Assembly (NCBI GenBank): GCA_036897625.1
Contig: JAYMTA010000379.1
Coordinates: forward strand, 1 to 30,173
Direction of reading: 5' to 3'
DNA: 30,173 nt
From: Pelargonium cotyledonis
Lineage: Eukaryota > Streptophyta > Magnoliopsida > Geraniales > Geraniaceae
This document shows positions 11,127 to 24,500 of the stretch, piece by piece. The notes below the pieces were generated by a model. The model made no database searches. It had not been told where the DNA came from and saw only the letters and a list, made by a program, of their open reading frames with translations. Position numbers and translations under genes: made by a program. Each line of letters opens with the position of its first letter. The stretch's first letter is position 1.

Positions 11127-11375
11127 GCATCTGCCTACAGTTGGAATCTGTCTATAGCTAAAATCTGACTATACCTGAAATATGACTATATTTGGATTCT
11201 GCCTATGGCTGAAATCTGTCTAGAGTTGGGATCTGACTATATAGCTGATTCTGCCTATAACTGAATATATAGCTGATTTTGCCTATAACTTAAATCTGAC
11301 TCTAGTTGATTCTGCCTTTAGCTGAAATCTGACTATAGCTTAAATCCGTCTATAGCTGATATTCGTTTGTAGCTG
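11127..11375 (+). repeat. 17-bp minisatellite array
   Basis: About fourteen degenerate copies of a 17-bp unit like atctgactatagctgaa run head to tail. Examples are atctgcctacagttgga, atctgtctatagctaaa and atctgactatacctgaa. The array lies in the convergent spacer between the two genes and directly adjoins the LTR-like block. No coding potential was recognised. Confidence 0.85.
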
Positions 11376-11380
11376 GTGCC

Positions 11381-12120
11381 TGTGTGTGTAGCACACCGTC
11401 AAGTTGAGTATCAAATGTGTGTCCGGAAAACAACCTCCGGCATGAGAATTAGTTCTCCACACAAACACATTTAATTTATGGAAATGTGAATCGGATCTCC
11501 AAAGTCCTTTCAAATGATGAAGAACACTTGAAGAACATTCAAGAACACTAGAGAGAGTTTTGAGTTCTAGAGAGTGAGTGTTCAAATGATAAAGTGACTG
11601 ACCTTCTTTCTGTGGGTTGAGAGTCCTATTTATAGGCCTCAAGCTTACTTTCCTTGAATGGCTTTTGGTTGGTTGGCATGGGAGGTATGGACAAGTGTGG
11701 GGTAATGTGGTCTCTATTGGATGGGTGTCACCTCCGTAGGTGGAAGATGGTTGTTTGGAAGGGTGTTGACGTCCATAGGTGGAGATACGCTTCCGTTCAA
11801 AGGAGATGTCCATGTAAGGGCAGATGCCTTTTTGGAGTGTCTCAACGGATAGACACCGAGCTCGTGAGGGAGGACGTGCAGAGGACGGCCATGTCCACAT
11901 ACGCGTGCACCTCCCTATGGAAGGAGGTATCCACAGACGAAGGTATCCACAAATAGAGGTGTCTACGGATGGTGTATTTGAATTGAGGTGTCTTCGGATG
12001 AAGGTGTATTCAAATGGAGGTGTATTCATATGTAGTTGAATTTCAAACTGTTTTATCGAGTTCGAACCGATTGACCATTTCTTCGTCTAACTAGACATGC
12101 CACATGTCGATCTCTCATAA
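11381..12120 (-). mobile_element. LTR-like segment, minus orientation, with TATA box and subrepeats
   Basis: Read on the minus strand, this ~740-bp block has GCCTATAAATAGGAC (complement of about 11625-11638), a strong plant TATA box. It is followed by a leader-like stretch rich in ctctctagaactc and ttcttcaagtgttcttc. Upstream of the TATA box on that strand lies an array of 16-18-bp subrepeats (plus-strand forms gaggtgtctacggatg and aggtgtattcaaatg, about 11920-12035), as found in some retrotransposon U3 regions. No primer-binding site, gag-pol or target duplication was found, so it could be a solo LTR or another repeat. The long minus-strand frame here (11340-12029) looks like translated repeats, not a gene. 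Confidence 0.45.
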
Positions 12121-12130
12121 GTAAATTTAT

Positions 12131-12300
12131 TTCCTATTTTTTTATGGCGAATCAATAACATTTATTTTAAGACAAATGAAATACGTTAGCATTCCAAAAG
12201 TTTTTACAACACAGCCATAAAAATACAAGAAAAATGTACAAAACTAACTAATCCCTTAATTTTTGTGAAAATAAAAACGAACACTTATTCTATGACATGC
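12131..12300. mobile_element. 5'-truncated Stowaway-like MITE copy
   Basis: The interior block acgttagcattcc ... tttttacaacacagccataa and the end cgaacacttattctatgaca correspond to the interior and right terminus of the intron 12 MITE. The left terminus is missing, and the copy abuts the LTR-like block. Confidence 0.5.
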
Positions 12301-12503
12301 AAAATATTTATATTTGAAATAGAATATTTGTAATAAAAAAAAACAAATAGCACTTGAAGATCCAGAGTCAGCTCACTGTTTACATGTATATGTATACTCT
12401 TTCACTACATTTACCAAACACACACAAGACTGAGAAGATAAATATGAAATTTAGTGTTACATCTCAATATGTACAACAAACCTCCTTGAGCAACTAATTG
12501 AAT

Positions 12504-15500
12504 TCAAACTGTGATGATAAGGTCCTTGAGCTGTATCCACCCATACGCACATCGGTCTCTCATCTGCTGAACCGCCGATGCTGCCATATCCACCATTTGC
12601 CGGATTCTGCTCAAATCCTTCTCTATCGCTATTCTCTTGCTACTTTCTATCTGCAAACACCAAACAATCTACTCATTAACATCCATGTTGCACCGATGCC
12701 AACATCACACAGCAATGCCATTAGCACACAACTCAATACATCATGACGCGTTAGCTTTTTCAGTTAAAAATCTACATTATCCGTCCCAAAATGAGTGTAC
12801 TTTTCTTTTTTAGTTAGTTATGCATAAATTGTAAACAGTATCCTTACATCAAGTTAGAACACGTGATCATAAGGATACAAGAGTTCAAACTAATTGTATT
12901 GATAGTGTCAAATTTATATGAGTTCAAACTAATGTCCCACAATCAAATAACAATCTATGAACAAAACAACTTAGGCTTTCAAAAGAACAAAAAATACAAA
13001 TGATCTTTAAGAAATAGGGCATTACATATCGTGGCGTGATGAGTCAGATTTATGTATTACTTATTTTGTTATTTTTTATTGTCAGTTCAAGTGTCGAACA
13101 AGTGTCAAGAGCGTATCTTGTCCAATTTGTGTGCACTCTGCTAGAGAGTCTTGATGCTTCATAGATTAAAATTCAATAACTGCAAGCTTATAGATGGATT
13201 AAAATGATGAAAAGCAATGTACTGACCTTTTCTATGCAGTGTACGGTGTCCAACAGATAACAGAAATACGAAAGCTGCTTGTAAAGCTCTGCTTCAGTGT
13301 ACTGTTGAAGATACATTTTACGAACAAAATTCTCAGTGAATAATAGAATATTACTAAGAGAAAACTAGGTGAGAAGACAAAAAACAAACATATTGTTTGG
13401 AGTTTCTTGGAGGCAAACCTTTCTTACAAGACGCCCGTTACAGTGTGGATAGTTTGGACAAACTGTTCCTCTCTCCGAATCACCAATCACTTGCAGGTTG
13501 AGACTTCGTGTTGTGAACTTGCAAGTTTCGTCATCGCACTGAGATAAAGGAAATGATATGATAATGAGATCTATCATCTGGAAAGTAAAGTTATTGACAA
13601 TTTGCAAGTGGTAGATTACCATCATTAAGCCTTTATAATACATTGAGACAAACCCGTCTGCTTGCTTTTTGACCTGACAAACAAAAAAGATGTGATCAAG
13701 TAAATGACCCATGCATTGAGTCTCAAATCCAACACCAAAACTTCTAACCTAGCACACCCCTGTTTAAGATCATTAGTTGGTGATACTAATTTAAGTAGTT
13801 GATAAATTAAAAACTTCTCCACATAGAAGGCAATGAAGCACGAGAAAGTTTGCTGGTAAGAAAATGAATTTTCGGCAAATGATACATGTTATCTGACGAC
13901 CAGGAAAAAAATGACAATTTAAAATATATAAAAAAAAAAAAAACTTTTCTTGGGTTGCCACGTCAGCATCCCGTACAAGCAGTTTCTTACAGTTACATAA
14001 TGGTGCACTACATTGGGTTGAACTTGAAAGCTCATGGACTATATTGGTTTTTTAAAGTTTTGTGTACCGACTACCGAATTTGTGTAACACACCAAAGTTA
14101 GTTTACACTATTGACATTAATCCTATAAACTTCTCCCCCACACAGAAGGCAATGAAGATTGAAGGATCACTAATTACTGCCCCGACATTTTGGTATTTCA
14201 CTACGTAAATTTCGTAGTTGGATTAATGGCAGGTGTGTGTGTGTGTATTAGTAACACACAGAAAATAGCACTAGTCAATGAATACCTGGTTAGCGATCAT
14301 TGCAGTAGAAATTCTACCCACACAACCTTCTTCTGGGCATTTAGGGCAGCGCAATTTACTCCAGAAATCGGAGGATGATTCTTCTACTTCTGGCTTTGTG
14401 GCCTTTTCGTTGATGAACTTGCAAATGAAACTGAAGACTGATGGGCACTCAAAAGTGCTAGAGCAACTTGGACATAAAAAGTTCAAAGGCTCGCAACCCC
14501 GGTATCTGCAATTTTGTTCATAGCAGCGTTCGATCCATTAGCTTTCCTTTTCAGATATATCTACTAGTCAAAGTTTCATGCTACCTCAAAATTCAAACAG
14601 TAATCAGTGCAAAAAATAATAATAAAAAACATATCGAGATATTAAGATAATCCATGCATGAAATCATATTGTTCACAAACGTGAGAGATGGATGCATGTA
14701 CACTATTGTCCACATTTATTCATACTATCTTTGTTTCAAATTGTGTCATTATAGAATTTCAATAGAAAAAATGCATATAACTTTCCAACAATACCCTTTC
14801 ATCATTCCTATACATAGCATTTATTAGTACTAGTAGTTAATGAGTACAAACACAATTAAATAAAATTAATTTAAAACAATAATTAGGTCATTTTACATAA
14901 CTTCTTGATTTTTGAGCATTTTTAAAATGACACTTTTTTTTTTAAACGGAGGTAGTAGCATTCATGAACAATTTTCAGATTGATCTGTATCATAAACATT
15001 AACTAGCAAACCTTGCCTAAGTGCAAACGTAACAACATTTGTTACTATCAAGGTACAATTACATTGATGCAGAAAATAAAAAAATATACCTCTCCTCATC
15101 ATCTACAGCAAACAAGAGCGTGCTGGAAGGATCATTGCTGACTGCTTCACTTGACTTGCTCCGGAACTAAATTGAGCCATTGTTCAGTCTCAAATTAATA
15201 AGTATCAGCAAACATAAAATTTAGTTAAATATAAGTAGCTGAACAGATGCTGTACCTTAGATGAGTCAAGTCCTAAGCAATCAGCCAAACGTTCTGGGCT
15301 TGTACCCTGAATTGAAGCACATAGACGTGATACCACAGGATGAATCTGGAGGGGAAAACCGGTCGTTAAAGCTCCCACGTGGTAGTACGTAGTAATGATG
15401 TTTTCGTAAAAGTCTGATCAGGGTCAGCTATGAAAGGAACATACCTGCTGAGACAAGTAGTAATCAATGTCGATTATCCATTTCCCATCATCTTTTTTCA

Positions 15501-18500
15501 GTTCATCAGGATGTCTGGCTCGCTGAGCAATACCTGTCGAATTACCGGAAACAGTACCCTGTGGAGAAAAAGAAGGAAAAAGGCTAAATACTATGAAGCA
15601 AGTGACATCTTGATTGTAGTTCCGTAAATCAGCATATACTCAATAAAAATGATCAATCAATTAGAAATGGAAAGCAACTGTCTGCATGACGAACCTGCTC
15701 ACAACAAATAATATAAGGGACTGTGTCGCCCACAGAGCAACCGGTAGAATAACCGCTTTGCTTCAATCTTTTTGCTACCTACAAAATGACAGTAAAACCC
15801 GTGTAATGGATTAATTGAATTCTGAAGGAAATTGAGTACAGATCCAGATAAGGAAAGCAAAGATCATTTCTCAGACTCACAAGGACATGTGGTTGATTTT
15901 TAGCATCAGGATAAGCTTCAGGTGGTTTAGTCAATGTCTTTGTGATGACATATTTCTCAAGTTCTACTTGCCCATTCCTCATATCCTCCTGCACCTGTTT
16001 AATATGCAACAAGTTCTGGTTAAATTTCCATGCAAACTATATGATTTCTAAGTGAGAACACAACTAAGTTGCTGATCATAAAACTACAAGAGCAGATAGT
16101 ACTTGTATCTTTTGAAAAGTTCGACAGTAGGAATACATCTTCTAAGGAACTTAACTAGTCTGATCACAATATCTAAGCCCTGTTGATCTAGAATTTCTAG
16201 TTTGCAGTAATAAAGCAACCAATATGAAGCCAACAACTTCTGAAGATAAAAAATACTGTGTAGATTTGACCAATTAATCCATCAGGATGGGATAGTGGTG
16301 ATGATGATAATACAATAGTTCCGGACTTCACCTTCACAAGAGCATTATGTATGGATTCAACTACATCCTCACATGACCTGTAAGCATAAAAGCCACAGAT
16401 GTACAAAATAGGTGAGATATCTGCTCAGCTTCTAAAGTTGCAACCCTCGCAAACAGACACTAAACTGTAAACAGATGAGTTGAAGATAAAATACCCTCCC
16501 GATAATATTTGACTCAGACAGAAATCCCCCAATTCCTTTGATAGTAAACTCCAGTCTCGACGAACCATATCAAGACCCTTACGCTCAATAACCTGTACCA
16601 ACAAAGTTATTTACATTGACATTTCCCTAGAGTGAGATCACCAAAATGCTAATAGTTAGGAACATATTTGAAAAATACCTCATATGATTTCCCATCCTTA
16701 GATTGCTGCACCTTGACAGCTGCATACTTCTTTTTCTTGAGAAGAAGCATTCTCTTGTACACGCCATCAAGATCAATTTCCAGACGCTTGTACTTTTTAT
16801 TGACCTAGATGAAAAGGAATACGCAAGTCAAACCTTATACGAAGTATAATAGAGACACGATTAAAAATTAAAATAATCAATCCCCGCATGATTACATCAG
16901 CCAGGGAACAAAATATGTCATTGCAGCATACTGTAGTATGCCACATCCTCCAAAAAGATGCTAAGAACTTAAAATCTCACCTCTAAGATGACTTTCCCCG
17001 CAATCTCCTTTGCTTTCGTAATATCATCAAGTCCACTATAAACCATAATTGAATCTGTATCGCCATATATTACCTGCCAAAAAGATAATATCTTTTAAGT
17101 GATAACTTTCATAACCAAACAGTTAAAGCAATATAGCCATCAATTTTAGACTATCAATATTGAGTAGAGACCTCCAGATTCAAATTATTCCGAACAAGAT
17201 CAACAGTGCTCAGTAAAATTTCCCTTCCCTGCACAACAATCATGTAACTTCCTCAGTATGTCTGGAGAGTTTCATACTCATAATGCAGTACGAGTATCTT
17301 TAAATGCCAGAATAAGCTACACAAGAATCTTACTTGTAATGTTATAAGCTCCGCAAGTGGTTTTGCATAAAATCTTGAATTGGAAAACCCCAGGCATCCA
17401 TACATACTGCAATCCAGTCGTATCATGTCAAATAAAAAAGAATAATAATCAGTTATAGCAACATAAAGACTAAATAACTTATGATGTTCGGCATAAGAAA
17501 TGATGAACACAGACCTGTTTGCTGTAAGTTTTAGCGCTTGCTGTTGAATGTCAAATTGCTGAAGTTTGAGACCAGTTGCTGTCTTCATCCATTTCTTAAC
17601 CGCTCTTCTCCTTTCAACCAAATTTTTCAGCAACTACAGTGTATATTCAGGAATCAAATTTTATCACAATTTGTAAATTTCCTACATAATAAAGTATTAA
17701 TCAATGAGAAGAATTTACTACATTACATCTGAGGTGATTATACCTCAGGCAGCACTCCAGGTGTAGTACTAGATGGTAAGCGGGAACCTAATTCATCTGA
17801 AGATCTTTGGACCGTTGTGAAGCAAATATTATATTCCTGTAAAAGAGGAGGTAAGCATTAATGCTCATGAAAACAAAGCAAATCAGTGACAGATGCCATT
17901 GCATTTACTTTCAACTAAAAATGAAAAAGAGAAAACTAAATATTATACATTCATAGACAAATAGTACACAAAGAGGTGAGAGAGTAAGGAGGGGAATGTT
18001 CTTAACCTGAATGATAGAAGGATAAAGACTATTGAAGTCCAGAAGTAATATATACTTGTCATATAACCCTCTTTTTGGCTCCAAAACCAATCCACCTAAG
18101 TATGAAGGGCCTTTTTTGCTCTTTCCACTGCCCTTGGGTAAAGTATCATTTTCATTATCAAGATCCAATTCGTCAACATTTCGATCTTCAATACCATGGT
18201 TACGTTTTGTCATTTTTGTTTCCTTCATATAAGATGTGATCTTGTCTGGTACCATGTACTTCTTCGCATGAAATGCATGCAATAAGAGATATTCTACTCT
18301 CTGAGCCCTTGCACCCTGAAGAAAACATAGATATTTAGAGTTTATACCTTTCACATCATATCTGAAGTAATTGTGTTAGATGACATGGTATTATTGTGAG
18401 GACTTACTTGGAGGGTTTTTCCCCAGAGATTGCCGCTGATATTAGTCAACTGGCGTGTCAGAGGAAGAACACTCAGAAAAAACATGAGTTCCATGGATAA

Positions 18501-21500
18501 CCATGCATCTGTCTCCCCATATTCAATCTGTATGCATTTCAAACACAATGAGAACCACTCTCAAAAAAAAAAATGTAGCTAACTAGCTACTTAGCAGCTA
18601 TCTAGTGTAAAATTTTAACTTAGCTCCAGCCAAATATATTCCTGACGGGTCAAAATGATAAGCTAAGCAGCTAACAAATACCACTAGTAGCTTGTGTTAG
18701 TCTAATAAATAATAATTAAGTTGGGCCTTCGACTATAAGCTTAATCTGAGTTGGTTCTTTTGGGATATCAAAACCTTGGTGACCTAAATGGGATTGCAAG
18801 TGAGGGGGCGTGTTGAGCCTTCAACTACCAGTTTAACCTTTTAGTTGAGTTGGTTCGTTGTAGCTTGTAAGTTGTACAATGACTCTTTAAGCTAATAGAT
18901 TATTATTTGCATTAACATTACGAAACACAAATTAAAAACCGCACCATGTCTTTGTGGAGCAAAAAGGGATGATTTATACATTACTACTTGACAATTTTAG
19001 AAAAGATGAAAGATGTTTTATTTATGAGCACAATAAATTAGAAGTGAGCATTAGAACTTACAAGTTCAATGAGAGATTCTGTTGATATGAACATTTTGGG
19101 AATATCATGTGGAGCGATCTCTTTTCGGTCTTTGTTCAGCTGAGTCTTTGCAAGTTGCGTTAAGGAATAACTGACCTGGAAGCAACATAGTTACGGAAGT
19201 GAGAAACTAAGGATTATGAAAACTACCAATTTTGCTCGGGTAAACTTTACTAGCTACTTAGCACACCTCTTTTAGTAGGTCACGAGAACACAAATATGTA
19301 TCACATAATAGTCGACCTGCAATGCAAGACATGATCCCCGGACTTGCTCCAGATCCAAAAATTGTGCTTCCTTTTGTAAGTTTAGGCATAACCGAACGCT
19401 TGAGACGCCCTAATTTGGACCAAATGCTGCTTGGTACTCTGCAAGCCTATGCATATGGAACACATGGTCTTTAAAGGATGAAAGCAACAGTCATAAATTG
19501 CAAGAACGATTTAATCCTGTAATTTAAAGTGTTCATTCATTCACATGATACTTCAAGAATGAGATGAGTTAAAAATTTAATGTTACTAGAATGAATTGTT
19601 ACGCCATTTTCTTCCAACTCAATAGTCCCAATATTTAACAATGAGGAACTGCACCCAGTCATCAGTTGATTCCATACTATAAGATGCAAAAATCATAACA
19701 GAGTATCATCCTGCTCGTCATAGTTAAATTAAATGACATTGCCAGCACTTTTCCAAGGTTTTTTTTGGTAAGGGATTCAAAGAAGACAAGCAGATTCTTA
19801 TTACAGAAAGCAAAAATTGAAGCAGTCTCACCTGAAATCTATGAAGAAGAACATCCAGGTCAAACCCAGATATATTATGCCCAACAAGTATATCACTATC
19901 CAACTTATATAACTCAATCATCAAACGGTTTAACAAAGCTCTCTCACTGCAATAACATTAAAATATATCAAGTAGGGAGAATAATTATTTGTGAGCTGGA
20001 ACAACCTCAGTTGAGAGCATAACGCAAAATATACCTGCTTTCAAAGCTTAATACGTTTGATCCAGCCTTGGTGTTCCTGTCTGTAGCCTCTTTATTGAAT
20101 CCCATTGGAAATATGCCACCATCAAGCTTACGAACAACAGTAAAATGGCTCAGCATACCAGGTTTCTTCCACTCTGATGCCAGCATTGGAGTGTCAATCT
20201 GAAATGTCAAATAGGAAAATTAGTAGAGCATAATACTATGCACAAACAAAAGAAAAAAGACAGAATAAAAGATAGAAATAAAATTGAGAAAGAATAACAT
20301 AATGTAACATGTAATCTTCAACTAATGTTTTTAGACTTTGTTGGCCATGAAAGAACACAAATACAATAACTGTGAACCCCGATTTAATTTATCACTCAAA
20401 AAGTGGATTTACTAGAAAAACTCACAACTATTTCTTTACTCACCACTAAATATCAACAGGAGTATATTAATTTTACAAAAACAAAAAACATTCCAATTTA
20501 GTGTTTTAAAATGCGTAGAGCAAATATGAGGCGCTAGGCTCCTCTAGTGGCTAGGCGTGAGGTGCACGGTGAGGCATGGGCTTTGATAAGTGAGGTGCAA
20601 AACCTGATTCCTAGACCATTTTGGTAAATCCACTGAAATTAGTATTTATCAAATTGAATATCAGTGATAGCATCACCCTTGGTTTTTGTACTTGTTTTTG
20701 TTGCTTCCTTCTTGGGAATTCTTATTAACAAAGTACTCTTGGCAATATATATATATATATATATAATAAATAAAAGGTGATAGCATCACCCTAATTAAAT
20801 TCATTTAGAAGTAGAAAAGTACAAAGAAACAATGACTGACCAAAAGACAGGTCACTTTTCTAACAAGACTCACCTATGATCACACTGAAATAAATATTGA
20901 CTAAAAAAACTTTTAAACGAACCTTGGCCTTGTGACAGCAGACAACAGATGCAGACACAATTTCGTTAACATTTTGCTTTTCATTGATGACTGTTTTCAA
21001 ATTTATTGCTGTAACAACCACTGGAGGAATCTCTACTGTCATCCTTGAAGTTGAAACTCGAATTTCCTTCGGCGAGTCAACAGTAACCTCAAACTTGCAC
21101 CAGCTGACCTGTAAAAGATTATAACCAAGCTGTTAAAAATAGAATCGGAAATCATAAATGGAAAGTTTATAACAATAAACAACAAGGGATGCTTAGGTTT
21201 TGAAATCCCACCCGTTGAGCTGCTGGACAACTAGAAAACCCTGAAATGGATAACCAGGAAGGTCCCTTTATCTTTCTTTTAACAAGAAAAAGCTCCAAGG
21301 CACTGCATGTAAAAACATTAATTACTCAATCTTTCTTCAAGAAAATAATTATTCAACCTAGGCCACCAATTGATAAGAAAAGAATTTATGATGGAAGATA
21401 TTTAGGCTATACAAGGATCTGACTTTCAATATCCTAATGAATGTCCATGATTGATGTAGACATAAGAAACTTTTTTAAAACATCAATGAAGATCAAGCAT

Positions 21501-24500
21501 ATAACCTGCTTATACCTGCTATGAGTTCCAAGTAAAGCACAATAAGTTTCTCCTTTTAGATCTGCTGGAAGTGGTGGGTCCTGCAATAACATGACAATGA
21601 ACTATAATATTTCACAAAAGATGCAGTCAAATAAAACTGGGTACAGAACAAACTTAAAGAACTTCAGATAATCAGTAATCTAAATGCCAAACTCCATATT
21701 TCATGAAAAGCAGACAACTCATACAGCACACCTGATCTGATATACAAGTTTAAGTAGAGTATACCTTGAATGGATAATTTATCTTAAGCACATAATTCTC
21801 CCCTTCAGGTATGTCAGATCGCTCAAATGCATAATTCCTCTGTGACATGTACATATGATGCAAGGAATGAGCACAATGTTTAATGAATAAAATGAAAATG
21901 AATTGTAATGGTGTAACAAAGTTATAATTGAGTTGCCAAAAGATCGGAATGATTAAATTACGGACCTTAACTGGAGCCATGCTAAAAGATGAAACATGAA
22001 TATCTAATAACTGTTTTGCTACTTCATTTTTTAGTTCTGATGCTGCACCCTGAAGTAGAAAACCAAAAAACCATCAGGAGACAGATATATATGGATATGG
22101 ATACAAGAAGAGTGGCAACAAAATAAACTTACTTGCAGCTTTGTACGAAAATCTGTCAGAGACATCTGAGAATCTTTAACTTCTTTCTCAAGCTTCATCA
22201 TCTCATCCGCGTCAAGCAGAGGACTATTTGGAATTGCATATACACATCGAAGCATTTTCTTTACCACCACACAACAACTATGATACGTTGTTCCTGCTTT
22301 GACCTAAGTAGAAGGCACAAAACAACAGATATAAACCATCACGACCACTTTTTGTATTGAGTTAGAATAATACAGTCAAGAATGAGCATATCACAGAGTA
22401 TTACATGCACACTTCCTCAACTTCATGAATAAAGCATTGTAAGACAATAAACCATTTGAAACACAAGGCATGTTCTTCAAAAAGCCAGGCAACACAGTTT
22501 CCGTTCAGGATATATATAACACTTAAGGTCACATCCAATAATTAAATTTGCAAGAACAACTCACCAATGCATTGGAGTGATTATCCTTAAGAAAATAAAA
22601 CAAAATTAAGAAATTTGAAGATAAATTACTATACTAGTAGAAGTGAAAGAGATCTCGACATGACTAATTATATGTACTAACCCACAAAATTTAGAGAAAA
22701 AAAATGGTCTCAGAGGAACAATGCTTTACTAATCAGACAAACTTCATATTCAGCATATGATTTAAAATGAGGTGATAGAAGAAACAGTGTGGACCTGGTA
22801 TAGAGAAAGAGTGTTTCTCTAAGATATTTTAGCACCTAATATAAAGCAACATTATTGTTTGTGATAACTTGGTCAATCAAAAGAGAACAATCACTGCAAC
22901 AATAGGAAATGATTTTTAAGTTGGATACCAAAACAGCAAATGGAAGTCTGAACAAGCTGTGGTTTTGCAGTAGTAAAATGAAAAGGTGGTTATATATACA
23001 TAAGATGACCCTGGAAGCAGCAAGATACAGCACTTAACAATGAAGCTCGGAATATAGCATTGTCAACCTTTTTCACGTCCAACTCTTTTGTAAAGAGTGA
23101 CTGGGCATTAATCATTTATGCAATATAAAGAATAAAGCAATGGATCCAACGGTGATGCATGTTCAATACGTTACAATGACTTGCTTGGCATGAGTAGTTG
23201 ACGATAATTTGTATGCATTATATAATTTGTAAAAGTGAAATAAAGCAAAACAAAACACAGATGACGCTGCCATTGTTAGGCATATATTCTTTATGAAACA
23301 GACTGACAAACTAAGCATATCATCATATCAATATTACTACAAATGCATTTTGAACATTGGTATTATATAAAATTTGTCAATTACCTTTCCAAAGAGATAG
23401 ATGTTGCCCATATTAGCACCATATAACTCTTCATGAGCATCAAGTATGTAGAAAGGCAGTGATCCGTCAGCATCCAGCTCAAAATCTGAGTTCTCATTGC
23501 AACTTGAATCATTACTTACTTCCAATGCAGCACCACTAGTCCTCACTGCCTGCCATCCAGCAGTTGCACTCAATGCCGGATCCTTCGCCTGTGGAGCCTT
23601 CACATTCAAGGAAAACACTTCCTTCACCGCAGCCGGGTCTGCTTTCACTTCAACAATAGCAGATAGTTTCTCCTCAACTGCATCTCCTCGGATTGGAGAA
23701 TCCTGTGATTGCTTAACAGGATCCAAACTGATTTCAGTATTCGAATCATTCCCACCAATTGACTCATGATTCAAAACACTATCCTCAACCGCACTGAAAT
23801 CTTGAGCTCGATCGGACATAGAGATAGACTCAGATCCATTACTCATAGAGTTAACCACAGCGGTTCGAGTCTCACTCTTAACAGTGCTAATCAGTCCAGA
23901 GCCGGATCTATTTGCAACCAGTTGGCCTTGGGTTCGTCGACGCCTCTCTCTATCAGCCTCATCAGGAGCAAACTCAGCAATAACATCATCCACAATACTG
24001 TCACAAGAAATCCCCTTCACCTTATCGTCACAGCTCTTCTTGAAAACTGACTTAGTGAACAACTCAGATAAATTTTGCTTCCCCATCATCGCCGCCGCAG
24101 CCAAAAGCGAAGAAGACGCCTTCTTCGGCTGCGGCTCCTTCTTCTCCGCCTTCTTCTTCTTCTTCTTTGTCCTCCGCTCCAACTCGCTCTCTGACTCATC
24201 GGACGACGGAGCCGCGCCGGATTTGGACCAGTCCTCCTCCTCGCCCTCGTCGCCGTACCCTAGGCCGTCGTCGTCAACTATGAAGCTGCGAGCTTCTTTG
24301 CGGCGCTTGGCCACGAGCGCGTCGTACTCTTCCTCCTCCACGGTGTCGTAGATCGGAGTTTCCATCTTGATCTGGAACCCTCCGGCTTCAGATCTCCGGC
24401 AGCCGCTGCGTAGAGCTTTCAGGCGCTCAAGTGCTCCTAAACGCGCCGTCGCTTCGGCGCCTCTTCCCCGCCGCCTTCCGGTCATCGTCTGCTCGTCAGC

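Noticed and set aside
11340-12029. 229-codon open frame on the minus strand in the convergent spacer.
   Set aside because: It lies across the LTR-like block. Its protein is a translation of short subrepeats (TPPFEYTF, HLNSNTPS) with no recognisable domain, and no plant homologue is known to me.
11381-12120. Full-length LTR retrotransposon call for the whole spacer.
   Set aside because: No second LTR, primer-binding site, polymerase domain or matching target duplication was found, so only an LTR-like segment is reported.
23884-24351. 155-codon plus-strand frame opposite POLA exon 1.
   Set aside because: It is the antisense shadow of the acidic, lysine-rich POLA N-terminus, giving serine- and phenylalanine-rich runs. 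The minus frame matches the polymerase family.
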